From Anaerolineales bacterium (GTDB taxonomy: Bacteria > Chloroflexota > Anaerolineae > Anaerolineales > UBA4823): a stretch of 7,412 nucleotides of DNA. Shown in pieces: positions 1 through 6,932 of the stretch (within the stretch, counting starts at the first letter, position 1; every line of letters starts with the position of its first letter). The position numbers and the translations under genes were made by a program. Below the pieces are notes generated by a model that was not told the DNA's origin, searched no databases, and was given only the letters and a program-made list of their open reading frames with translations. The stretch is taken from NCBI GenBank assembly GCA_028687395.1, contig JAQUAE010000085.1, forward strand, positions 1-7,412, read 5' to 3'.

Positions 1-813
1 TACTACCCCCACGCGCAGGCCGCCTTTCTCACCATCTTCGACCACACCACCGAACGGCCGCTTAAGCCCAACCTGCTGTGGATTTTTGCCCTGGAAATGA
101 ACCGCTACATGACCACTTACGGCATTTCCAAGGCGGATATTGCCCAGGTCTCGGTGCTACACAAGCGCAACGCCGCTGATCACCCGTGTGCCTTGCTGGG
201 GGACGCCAATATCACCCTGGATGACGTGCTCAAATCCGAAGTGCTTGCCTGGCCGGTGCAACGCTACGACGTCAGCCCGGTGAGTGATGGCGCTGTGGCG
301 ATCGTCATGGCCGCCGAGCACGTGGCCCGGCGCATCACCGATAAGCCCGTGTGGGTGGAGGGCGTGGGCTGGCACCTGGATACCGCCCATTGGACCAACC
401 GCGACCTGGCATACCCGCGTTACGTCGAGTACGCCGCTCGCATGGCTTACGACATGGCGGGAATCAAGGAACCGCGCAAGGAAATCCACATCGCTGAACC
501 CTACGATCCCTTCGACTATAAAGCCTTGCACCACCTGGAGGGGATGCTGTTGGCCGACCGCGGGCAGGCGCCGCGCCTGTACTCGGACGGCATCGCCGCT
601 CGGGACGGGAACATGCCTGTGTGCCCCTCGGGAGGTTTGCTCGGTGTGGGTAATCCCATTGCGGCAGCGGGCTTGATGAAGATCGCTGAGCTCTTCTGGC
701 AACTGCGCGGCGAGGCTGGCGCCCGCCAGGTTCCTGGCTCGCCCAAGCGCGGCATCGCCCAGGCGTGGGGCGACCTGATGCAGGTCGGCACCGTGGTAAT
801 CATGGGACGCTAA
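1..813 (+). CDS. Thiolase-superfamily enzyme (SCP-x/Ltp-like), C-terminal part
   Basis: The reading frame is open from base 1, so the start lies upstream; 270 residues are visible. The ATG at 97 is internal to the fold and is not the start. The segment YGISKADIAQVSV followed by PVSDGAVAIVMA (about residues 92-104) is typical of the SCP-x/lipid-transfer branch of thiolases, and the C-terminal SGGLLGVGNPIAAAG loop is the family signature. The nucleophilic Cys would lie upstream and cannot be judged. The usual HDxF motif reads YDPF (bases 502-513), the usual GHP reads GNP (649-657), and no C-terminal CxG motif is present, as the protein ends QVGTVVIMGR. Family members condense or cleave acyl-CoA thioesters in the cytoplasm. 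The two DUF35 genes directly downstream indicate a thiolase/DUF35 complex. Substrate is unknown; a retro-aldolase or a specialised beta-ketoacyl-CoA thiolase is as likely as acetyl-CoA acetyltransferase. Confidence 0.88.
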   Translation, partial: YYPHAQAAFLTIFDHTTERPLKPNLLWIFALEMNRYMTTYGISKADIAQVSVLHKRNAADHPCALLGDANITLDDVLKSEVLAWPVQRYDVSPVSDGAVAIVMAAEHVARRITDKPVWVEGVGWHLDTAHWTNRDLAYPRYVEYAARMAYDMAGIKEPRKEIHIAEPYDPFDYKALHHLEGMLLADRGQAPRLYSDGIAARDGNMPVCPSGGLLGVGNPIAAAGLMKIAELFWQLRGEAGARQVPGSPKRGIAQAWGDLMQVGTVVIMGR

Positions 814-818
814 GGAGG
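812..818 (+). promoter_or_regulatory. Ribosome binding site of the first DUF35 gene
   Basis: AAGGAGG begins inside the thiolase TAA stop and ends seven bases before the ATG at 826. It is a near-perfect Shine-Dalgarno sequence and fixes the start of the DUF35 gene. Its overlap with the thiolase stop codon suggests coupled expression. Confidence 0.8.
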
Positions 819-825
819 AAGCACA

Positions 826-1347
826 ATGACAGCCAAGATAAAAGCTTTTCCGGGCACGCCATTGAGCGAGGATGATTTCAGCAAAGGCAAGGTGCTGCAC
901 AATTTCGACACCCTGCGCGGCGATTACGCCTGGGACACGGGCATCGGCATCGGTAGCTACCTGGCCGGATTGAAAAAAGGGATCATCCTGGGCGCCCACT
1001 GCAAGGTATGCCGTAAGACCGTGGTGCCACCCCGGGTGGTCTGCGAATGGTGCTTCACGCCCATGGATACCTACGTCCCCCTGCAGGATACCGGCGTGGT
1101 GAACACCTTTTCCCTGTGCTACGTCACCTGGGATATGCAGCGGGTGAAGCAACCCGAAATCCCGGCGGTGATCGAAATCGACGGCGCCTCCCCCGGTCAC
1201 GGCATCATGCACCTGCTCGGCGAAGTGGACCCGCAGCAGGTGCGCATCGGCATGCGCGTTCAGGCCGTATGGAAGCCGGCTGGCGAGCGCCTCGGCGCAG
1301 TGACCGACATCCGCTATTTCAAGCCCATCGAGGAGAGAGTGAAATGA
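826..1347 (+). CDS. Zn-ribbon/OB-fold DUF35 protein, thiolase partner (first copy)
   Basis: This 173-residue protein belongs to the DUF35 family. Its order is an N-terminal helical extension (about 1-55), a rubredoxin-like zinc ribbon with Cys59-x2-Cys62 and Cys73-x2-Cys76, and a C-terminal OB fold (about 80-167). Known relatives are non-catalytic or accessory subunits that bind thiolase-fold enzymes. They bridge thiolase and HMG-CoA synthase in archaea, pair with BbsB in benzoylsuccinyl-CoA thiolase, and are required by the Ltp2 steroid aldolase. The gene starts 12 bases after the thiolase stop with a strong ribosome binding site, and its last four bases overlap the next gene. All four zinc ligands are intact. 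The N-terminal extension (GDYAWDTGIGIGSYLAGLKKG) is the part that would contact the partner in known complexes; that is inference. Confidence 0.9.
   Translation: MTAKIKAFPGTPLSEDDFSKGKVLHNFDTLRGDYAWDTGIGIGSYLAGLKKGIILGAHCKVCRKTVVPPRVVCEWCFTPMDTYVPLQDTGVVNTFSLCYVTWDMQRVKQPEIPAVIEIDGASPGHGIMHLLGEVDPQQVRIGMRVQAVWKPAGERLGAVTDIRYFKPIEERVK
1332..1335 (+). promoter_or_regulatory. Ribosome binding site of the second DUF35 gene
   Basis: GGAG within a GAGGAGAGAG purine run lies eight bases before the ATG at 1344. It supports 1344 as the start over an in-frame ATG at 1047, which would run through the preceding DUF35 gene. Confidence 0.65.
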
Positions 1348-1814
1348 GTCTGCTCGAACGAACACCCGGCGCACCCCAGGCCTGGCAAGGCGATTTCCCC
1401 GTCTCCAACCGCTACACCTTCGGGCTGGCAGGCGAGCGCTTCTTCCGCACGATCAAGGATGAAGCCCGGATACTGGGCACGCGCTGCCCGAAATGCGACC
1501 GCGTTTACGTCCCGGCCACGGCCTTCTGCGAGCGCTGCCTCTCACCCCTCGACGAGTGGGTCGAGGTCGGCAACCGCGGCGAGGTCTTCTCGTTCACCCT
1601 GCTGTACGTGAATTACGATGGCGCGCCGCGCCAGGACCCTGAGATCGTGGCTTTCATCAAGCTGGGCGATGGCGGGCTGGTGCACCGCCTGGCAGAAATC
1701 ACGCCCGAGGAGGTGGCGATCGGCATACCGGTCGAGGCGGTCTTCAAGCCGGCTGCGGAACGCAGCGGGTCGATCCTGGACATCGCCCACTTCAGACCGG
1801 TCAAGCCTGGCTGA
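1344..1814 (+). CDS. Zn-ribbon/OB-fold DUF35 protein, thiolase partner (second copy)
   Basis: This 156-residue DUF35 protein is a diverged paralogue of the gene before it. The zinc ribbon uses Cys48-x2-Cys51 and Cys62-x2-Cys65, and the OB fold follows to the C terminus. By eye it aligns with the first copy from the ribbon onward; both share a PEI segment, an IG..V.AV.KPA.ER stretch and an ending of the type DI..F.P. The ATG overlaps the previous stop as ATGA, so translation is probably coupled. The frame is open upstream to 1047, but that extension is out-of-frame DNA of the first DUF35 gene and is not part of the protein. Two distinct DUF35 subunits behind one visible thiolase suggest either a heteromeric accessory unit or a second thiolase-fold subunit encoded upstream of the window. 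The exact role is not shown by the sequence. Confidence 0.9.
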   Translation: MSLLERTPGAPQAWQGDFPVSNRYTFGLAGERFFRTIKDEARILGTRCPKCDRVYVPATAFCERCLSPLDEWVEVGNRGEVFSFTLLYVNYDGAPRQDPEIVAFIKLGDGGLVHRLAEITPEEVAIGIPVEAVFKPAAERSGSILDIAHFRPVKPG

Positions 1815-1840
1815 GCACCCACCAATCCTGACCGCCTGTA

Positions 1841-1871
1841 GACCCAATCGCCTATTCCAGGTGATTGGGTC
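1841..1871 (+). terminator. Strong hairpin after the thiolase/DUF35 operon
   Basis: GACCCAATCGCCT (1841-1853) pairs with AGGTGATTGGGTC (1859-1871) around a five-base loop. This gives 13 pairs, all Watson-Crick except one G-U. It lies 26 bases after the last DUF35 stop, where a terminator is expected. No T-run follows, so it is not a textbook intrinsic terminator. It could stabilise the 3' end of the mRNA or act as a protein-binding dyad just upstream of the next promoter. Confidence 0.5.
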
Positions 1872-1883
1872 GCTCATTAACGA

Positions 1884-1889
1884 TACAAT
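1884..1889 (+). promoter_or_regulatory. Possible -10 box of a leaderless promoter
   Basis: TACAAT matches the TATAAT consensus at five of six positions and is followed, after six bases, by the GTG start at 1896. This TANNNT-N6-RTG layout is the known signature of leaderless transcripts. No Shine-Dalgarno sequence precedes the GTG, which agrees. No good -35 hexamer is visible, and the region where it should lie is the 3' arm of the hairpin at 1841-1871. Confidence 0.45.
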
Positions 1890-1895
1890 CAGGCT

Positions 1896-2693
1896 GTGAA
1901 AGCGCCTCCCGCTCTCGGACCCCGCATTGCGCTCTATCGGGACAGGCAGTTCACCTGGCGTGACCTGCCGGGGTTGTTCGTGCCGGGCAGCCTGGCCATC
2001 CTGGCGCCAGTCGTTGCGGGGCTGGACGCCCTCATTGGGGGCTATGCGAAATATGGACCGGCCTTCGCCCTCGCCCGCAGCCTCCCCTGGTTCCTGCTCG
2101 CCCTGCTCGCCGCTGCTATCTTCATTGGACTGCTCGCCTACCGATGGGTCATCTCCCATCGCTTCGTCGCCGTGCACCAAAATGGCATCCTTCTTGCACT
2201 CAACCTACGATGTGTATACCTGTGGCCACAACTCTTCGGGATCGCCGTGGGAGCTTCCCGCTCCTTCCTCTCTGGAAGAACAGGGAAACTCACTTTTCGC
2301 GCCCGGTTGCACCCTCTGCACGGGAAGCCCATTCAGCTTCCCGGCAGCTTAGACAACATGGCAGAGCTGCTCACACGCTGCAAAGCCCGCCTCTACCCCA
2401 CCCTGCTCCCGGCAGCCATTGCCCGCCTCAAGGCGGGTGAACGGGTGGATTTCGGGCCGCTTTCTTTGCATCCCCGCGCTCTCCACTGCCACGGGCACGC
2501 CCTCGCCTGGGAGCAGGTCAGGGGCGTGACTGTCCAGTCCGGCAGGCTGGTGATAGAATTAGCCAGCCAGCGCCCTATTCGCATACCCGTTGCGCAGATC
2601 CCCAATGTGGAATTGCTCTTGCAGGTAGCCCGGCTGGCCATGCCAGCGCACCACCATCCCTCACAAATAGCGGAAGGCACACAGCACTTATGA
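1896..2693 (+). CDS. Two-helix membrane protein with PH-like domain (DUF6585-like)
   Basis: The 265-residue product has a short cytoplasmic N terminus and two predicted membrane helices, about 28-50 and 63-84, separated by a short loop. A mostly beta-strand soluble part of about 175 residues follows. The stretch after helix 2 (FVAVHQNGILLALNLRCVYLW) and the two-helix-plus-beta layout resemble PH-like membrane proteins of the DUF6585 type, a family of unknown function. A second beta-rich segment near 186-236 (FGPLSLHPRALH and WEQVRGVTV) looks like a repeat of the strand-turn pattern. The GTG start is chosen because no in-frame ATG occurs early and the -10-like box lies six bases upstream. The gene overlaps the following lipoprotein gene by ATGA, so the two proteins are probably made together. 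I do not know its function, and the family call is by resemblance only. Confidence 0.7.
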   Translation: MKAPPALGPRIALYRDRQFTWRDLPGLFVPGSLAILAPVVAGLDALIGGYAKYGPAFALARSLPWFLLALLAAAIFIGLLAYRWVISHRFVAVHQNGILLALNLRCVYLWPQLFGIAVGASRSFLSGRTGKLTFRARLHPLHGKPIQLPGSLDNMAELLTRCKARLYPTLLPAAIARLKAGERVDFGPLSLHPRALHCHGHALAWEQVRGVTVQSGRLVIELASQRPIRIPVAQIPNVELLLQVARLAMPAHHHPSQIAEGTQHL

Positions 2694-5173
2694 GGCGAAT
2701 CCTGATACCCCTGACATTGCTCATGCTGGTTAGCCTGGCATGCGATCTGAGCAGCCTACCTTTGCCGCTCGCCACCCAGGCGCCGGAGGTCATTTCCCCC
2801 GACTCGGAGCCAGGCACTCCGGAACCTTTGGCTGAGGTGACCTTCCAGGTAACCATACCCGATAACACCCCTCCCGACCAACCCGTCTCTCTGAACACCA
2901 TGGAAGAGGCCACCGGGCTGGCGTTGAGCTCGCAAGGCCACCCGATGGACAGGGCCGACGACCAGCATTACGCCATCACGCTGCAATTTCCCGTCGGGAC
3001 GGTGATCAAGTACCGCTATTCCCGGCAGGCGCCGGGTGTGCAACTGCAAGAACACATCTCGGACGGCCGCCAGGTGCGCTACCGCCTTTACCGCGTGGAG
3101 GGACCGGGAACGGTCGAGGACGTGGTCAACCGGTGGACGGATACCGAGTTCACCGGCGTGACCGGTCGCATCAGCGGGCAGGTCATGGATGCCAGCGATG
3201 GATCCCCGGTGCCCAACCTGCTGGTCAACGCCGGCGGCAACCAGGTGATCACCGCCTCGGACGGCTCCTACCTCATCGAAGGGTTGCCCGCCGGAACCCA
3301 CAACCTGGTGGTTTACGCCATGGACGGCAGCTACCAGACTTTTCAACAAGGGGCGACGGTCGCCGCCGATTCGACCACCCCGGCGCAGATCAACCTGAAT
3401 CCAGCCAGGATGGTTGAGGTGACCTTCAAAGTCAAAGTCCCCGAGGGGACCTTCCCAGTTGTGCCCCTGCGCCTGGCCGGCAACCTCTACCAGCTCGGCA
3501 ACACGTTCTCCGACCTGGCTGGCGGGGTGAGCACCCTGGCGGCGCGCATGCCTGCGCTGCACGTGCAGCCTGATGGCGTCTACACCCTGACGCTCACCCT
3601 GCCTGCAGGCGCCGATTTGCACTACCTGTACACCCTGGGGGATGGCATCTGGAACGCGGAGCTGGGTACAGAAAACGAAACGCGTTTGCGCCAGATCATC
3701 ATCCCGGACGACAATGCCACGATCGAGGACGAAATCGAGCGCTGGGTGGTGCCCGAGTCATCCCCGATCACCTTCGACGTTACTACGCCGCAATGGACAC
3801 CTGCGGAAGATAGCCTCTCCATTCAATTCAAACCCATTTATGGCTGGACTCCGCCCATACCGATGTGGCGCCTGGGAGCCAACCGTTGGGGCTACATTTT
3901 GAACAGCCCCTTGCACCTGGCGGCGGGAATGAGTTATCGCTTCTGCCGCAACGACCAGTGCGGTTATGCGGACGATCTGAGGACCAGCGGTGGGCAGAGC
4001 TCGGGGCTGCCGATCGATTCGAGCCAGGCCGTCGTCGCGCAGATTGAGTCCTGGGCTGGCTTCGACCCGCTTGAATTTACGCCTGCCATCCCGGAGGGAA
4101 TCGCCTACCGGGAGGATTTCATTACTGGAGTCGAGCTCCAGGCCGCTTACCACCCCTCCTGGACCCCGCTCATGGCGCATACCGTCAGCGACGTCCAGCG
4201 CATGAGTAGCAGTTGGGTCGTTTTCACCCCAACCTGGGGCTACACGCGCGGCAACCCGCCTGTGCTCGAGCCCGTCCCCGGCCAGGACGCCATGTGGGCA
4301 GATATGCTCAGCGCCATCAGCCTGGCCCAGGAAGGGGGCATGAACTTCTTGATCAACCCCACGCCGCGTTTTCCAGGCTCGTCAACGCAATGGTGGGCGA
4401 GTGGCAGGCGAGATTTCTCCTGGTGGCAGGTGTGGTTCGAGCGCTACCGCAATTTCATTTTGCATTACGCTGACCTGGCGGCGCAAACCAACGCCCAGGG
4501 ATTGGTCCTGGGTGGCGATTGGATTGCCCCTGCCATGCCGGATGGCGTGCTCAGCGATGGCGCCCCTTCTGGGGTTCCCAAAGACGCCGAAACCCGCTGG
4601 CGATTGCTCATCCAGGAAGTCCGCACTCACTATCAAGGCCCGGTGTGGTGGGCGCTGCCCTACTCACAAGCCAGGAACAACCCCCCCGTATTCCTGAATG
4701 CTGTGGATGGGATTTACCTGTTGTGGTATGAGCCGCTCACAGCGCCCGATAACCTGTACCCCTCCCAGGCTGAGCTGGAGAGCAGCGCGGCCAAAATGCT
4801 GGATAACGGTCTGCGCCCGTTCAAGAATCAGGTCAACAAGCCCATCATCCTGAGCGTTGCCTATCCTTCCGCAGTCGGGGCCAGCGCTGCCTGCGTACTG
4901 GATGAGTTGGGAGCCTGTGTGGCGCTCGAAGCGCTGGCTTACCCCAATCCCGATAACCCCACTGTACAGGTGGATTTCCAGATTCAAGCCGACCTGCACG
5001 CCGCCCTGCTGGCCGCGGTCAACCAACGTGATTGGATCAATGGCTACATCGCCCGCGGCTATTTCCCTCCCGCCATGCTGCAGGATAAATCCCCCTCCTT
5101 GCACGGCAAGCCTGCCGAAGAGCTGGTCGCTTCCTGGTTCTACCGCTGGTCGGAGGAACCGGAGACCCAATGA
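2690..5173 (+). CDS. Multidomain lipoprotein with CBM20-like modules and GH113-like barrel
   Basis: The 827-residue protein begins with a lipoprotein signal (MRRILIPLTLLMLVSLAC, lipid-modified Cys18), so it should sit on the outer face of the cytoplasmic membrane. In order it has a CBM20/starch-binding-like beta module (about 49-149), a carboxypeptidase-regulatory-like module (about 160-238), two more CBM20-like modules (about 242-352 and 359-455), and an alpha/beta barrel (about 470-822). The barrel resembles GH113 mannanases: an aromatic WWQVWFERYRNFILHYADLA helix, a strand ending LVLGGDW, and a late strand KPIILSVAYPS. In GH113 these two strands end in the catalytic Glu; here they carry Asp610 and, by my alignment, Ser722. 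It may therefore bind rather than cleave sugars. Translation is probably coupled to the preceding membrane protein through the ATGA overlap; a weak GGAAGG lies 12 bases upstream. The barrel assignment is moderate and the carbohydrate role is inferred. Confidence 0.75.
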   Translation: MRRILIPLTLLMLVSLACDLSSLPLPLATQAPEVISPDSEPGTPEPLAEVTFQVTIPDNTPPDQPVSLNTMEEATGLALSSQGHPMDRADDQHYAITLQFPVGTVIKYRYSRQAPGVQLQEHISDGRQVRYRLYRVEGPGTVEDVVNRWTDTEFTGVTGRISGQVMDASDGSPVPNLLVNAGGNQVITASDGSYLIEGLPAGTHNLVVYAMDGSYQTFQQGATVAADSTTPAQINLNPARMVEVTFKVKVPEGTFPVVPLRLAGNLYQLGNTFSDLAGGVSTLAARMPALHVQPDGVYTLTLTLPAGADLHYLYTLGDGIWNAELGTENETRLRQIIIPDDNATIEDEIERWVVPESSPITFDVTTPQWTPAEDSLSIQFKPIYGWTPPIPMWRLGANRWGYILNSPLHLAAGMSYRFCRNDQCGYADDLRTSGGQSSGLPIDSSQAVVAQIESWAGFDPLEFTPAIPEGIAYREDFITGVELQAAYHPSWTPLMAHTVSDVQRMSSSWVVFTPTWGYTRGNPPVLEPVPGQDAMWADMLSAISLAQEGGMNFLINPTPRFPGSSTQWWASGRRDFSWWQVWFERYRNFILHYADLAAQTNAQGLVLGGDWIAPAMPDGVLSDGAPSGVPKDAETRWRLLIQEVRTHYQGPVWWALPYSQARNNPPVFLNAVDGIYLLWYEPLTAPDNLYPSQAELESSAAKMLDNGLRPFKNQVNKPIILSVAYPSAVGASAACVLDELGACVALEALAYPNPDNPTVQVDFQIQADLHAALLAAVNQRDWINGYIARGYFPPAMLQDKSPSLHGKPAEELVASWFYRWSEEPETQ
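2834..4054 (+). repeat. Three diverged CBM20-like modules inside the lipoprotein
   Basis: Three modules of about 100 residues recur at the protein level, at bases 2834-3136, 3413-3745 and 3764-4054. Each opens with a strand of the type V(T)F.V..P..T and closes with a helix-like IE.W motif (VEDVVNRW, IEDEIERW, VVAQIESW). The middle copy keeps the clearest CBM20-type features (YTLTLTLPAGADLHYLYTLGDG). A regulatory-like beta module of about 80 residues is inserted between copies one and two. The DNA is too diverged for a nucleotide repeat, so this reflects old duplication. Confidence 0.55.
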
Positions 5174-5197
5174 CCTTCGCACCGCTGCCCAAGCAGA

Positions 5198-6907
5198 TTA
5201 GGGGGTAAACCAGTCGAACAGGCGGTCCAGCTCCTCGTCCCGCACGTCGAAGACGCTGTTCAATGGCGGCAGCGCTTCCACTTTCATCCAGGCGGGCAAG
5301 CGATCGTCCTTTGCCCCAAGCCCGGCGCGTAAATTGAACTGCCTCTCGGCTTGCAGCGTCTCTCGACCGAGCACCTGCAAGATGTCCTCCTCCACCTGCC
5401 AGCCATAGCGCGCCGCAAGTAAATCCTTGATCGTATGCGGCACGGTTGCGTATCCAAAGGCGCCGAATAAACATACACCCAGGGTGTCGTAACCGGCGTT
5501 GTTGATCTGGGTCTTGCGCGATAGCTCCACCTGGATAGTGGGATCCAGGTGATTTACCTTGGCGCGAATGGTCAGGCCAGCGGTGTGATCAGCGCCCTGC
5601 GGGGAGGTAGCGTAGGTGACGCCGGTACCTTTGATGGCGCGTGGGTCGTAGGCCGACATGGCCTGGTTCTTCACCACCGGCACGCGCTCGACACCCAGGA
5701 AGCGCCCCGCGGCTGCCGCGCCGTTCCCCAGCGCCGCCCCCAATGGGGTCCCCTGCCGGATCTCCTCACACAGCTCCAATCCTCGGTCGCCCTCGCCGAA
5801 GTTCATCTTCCCCGCCGCAATCGCCACGCCCAGCGCCGCACCGACCTCGATCGAATCCAGGCCTAAATCGTTCGCCACGTAGTTCATACGGGCGATGGCA
5901 TCCAGCTCGGCGATGCCCAGGTTGGAGCCCATCAGGCCCACCGTCTCGTACTCCAGGGGGGAGACGATCGTCTTGCCATCTGCCCCGGCGTAGACGTTCG
6001 AGCAACGGATGGTGCAGCCCTGCATGCAGGCGTGCGTCGTCTCTGCCTCCCCGCCGCGCGCCAGCAGCAATTCGCGCATCCGCTCGCCATTGATGCTCTC
6101 CACGCCCTCGAACTGGCCAGCGGTGAGGTTGCGCGTGGGCATTCCGCCCAGGCCGTTCGAAAGGCTCGGCATGGCGTTGGTGCCGAAATCAGCATAGGAT
6201 TGAGTTTGGGGGTGTTCCATCAAGGCTTGCGTGTAGGTCTTCTGCGCCTTGCGGAAAGCCTCCGGATCGGCGAGGGGAGGCTTCGCTCCACCGCTGGCGT
6301 CAAACACGATCGCCTTCAACTTCTTCGAGCCCATCACCGCCCCCAGGCCGCCGCGCGCCGCGATGCGTGACGGCGTGCGGTCCTTATCCAGATTCTGGAT
6401 GCCAGCAGCGTGATACAGGCGCTCTCCAGCCGGTCCGATCAGCGCAATGCCGACCTTCGGGCCATAGCGCTCGAGCAGTTTGCTGGCTGCTGCGTAAACC
6501 CCCAATCCGGCCAGGTCGCCGGCCGGCTCGAAGCGAGCGCCATCCATGCTCAGGGTCAACACCCACTCGCCGGGACCCTCCGGCGCCCCTTCCAAAATCA
6601 AAGCCTTGATTCCCATGTGAGCCAGCTTCAAACCGGTCGAGCCGCCGGCGTTAGCTTCCTTGATGCCGCCCGTGAGCGGGCTCTTTGCTCCGATCGAGAT
6701 GCGGTCGCAACTCGAGAGCATGTGCCCCACCAGCAATCCCGGGGCGAACACCAGCTTATTGGATGCTCCCAAGGGATCGCAGGTAGGCGCCACTTCGTCG
6801 AGCAGGATGCGCGCTGACAGGCCGCGCCCTCCCAGACGCTCCCAGGCAGGAGGGACAGGCTGAATAGCCAGCTCACGCGTGTGTAGATTGACTCGCCAGA
6901 TGTGCAT
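5198..6907 (-). CDS. Aldehyde:ferredoxin oxidoreductase family tungstoenzyme
   Basis: This 569-residue AOR-family protein would oxidise an aldehyde to the carboxylic acid in the cytoplasm, passing electrons to ferredoxin. It uses a tungsto-bispterin cofactor and one [4Fe-4S] cluster. Visible family signatures are the N-terminal GGRGLSARILLDE, SPLTGG, NAGGSTGLKL and RGGLGAVMGSKKLKA, the EYETVGLMGSNLGI segment (Glu near the metal site), and SPQGADH with His441. Cluster ligands read Cys294-x3-Cys298-x3-Cys302 plus Cys479 (VCLFGAF). The first spacing is one residue longer than the C-x2-C of the Pyrococcus enzyme; I believe it marks a subclade. The ATG at 6907 is chosen for its GGGAG ribosome binding site; TTG (6922) and GTG (6916) lie in frame further upstream and are less likely. 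The gene converges on the lipoprotein gene with 24 bases between the stops and no clear terminator there. The substrate is unknown. Confidence 0.92.
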   Translation of the reverse strand: MHIWRVNLHTRELAIQPVPPAWERLGGRGLSARILLDEVAPTCDPLGASNKLVFAPGLLVGHMLSSCDRISIGAKSPLTGGIKEANAGGSTGLKLAHMGIKALILEGAPEGPGEWVLTLSMDGARFEPAGDLAGLGVYAAASKLLERYGPKVGIALIGPAGERLYHAAGIQNLDKDRTPSRIAARGGLGAVMGSKKLKAIVFDASGGAKPPLADPEAFRKAQKTYTQALMEHPQTQSYADFGTNAMPSLSNGLGGMPTRNLTAGQFEGVESINGERMRELLLARGGEAETTHACMQGCTIRCSNVYAGADGKTIVSPLEYETVGLMGSNLGIAELDAIARMNYVANDLGLDSIEVGAALGVAIAAGKMNFGEGDRGLELCEEIRQGTPLGAALGNGAAAAGRFLGVERVPVVKNQAMSAYDPRAIKGTGVTYATSPQGADHTAGLTIRAKVNHLDPTIQVELSRKTQINNAGYDTLGVCLFGAFGYATVPHTIKDLLAARYGWQVEEDILQVLGRETLQAERQFNLRAGLGAKDDRLPAWMKVEALPPLNSVFDVRDEELDRLFDWFTP

Positions 6908-6915
6908 CCGGCACA

Positions 6916-6920
6916 CTCCC
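6916..6920 (-). promoter_or_regulatory. Ribosome binding site of the AOR gene
   Basis: On the minus strand GGGAG ends eight bases before the ATG at 6907. It supports this start over the upstream TTG and GTG codons, since the site itself lies inside those longer versions. Confidence 0.6.
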
Positions 6921-6932
6921 AATTAGAAATCA

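Noticed and set aside
1047..1343. N-terminal extension of the second DUF35 protein
   Set aside because: The extra residues come from out-of-frame reading of the first DUF35 gene; the ATG at 1344 has a good ribosome binding site and gives the usual family length.
157..1374. Long open frame of 405 codons on the minus strand
   Set aside because: It lies wholly antisense to the thiolase and first DUF35 genes, which have clear family motifs and ribosome binding sites. High-GC codon usage produces such shadows, and the translation shows no recognisable domain.
1542..2180. Open frame of 212 codons on the minus strand across the intergenic region
   Set aside because: It spans the second DUF35 gene, the hairpin and the membrane protein gene, has no ribosome binding site or family motif, and is best explained as a shadow.
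2756..3622. Open frame of 288 codons on the minus strand
   Set aside because: It is antisense to the CBM20-like modules of the lipoprotein and its translation looks like a low-complexity shadow.
4681..4687. Run of seven C in the lipoprotein gene, a possible frameshift site
   Set aside because: With the preceding bases it encodes Asn-Pro-Pro, the frame stays open, and the barrel pattern continues on both sides, so no frameshift is indicated.
5174..5197. Possible bidirectional terminator between convergent genes
   Set aside because: The 24-base gap has no inverted repeat or T-run that I can find.
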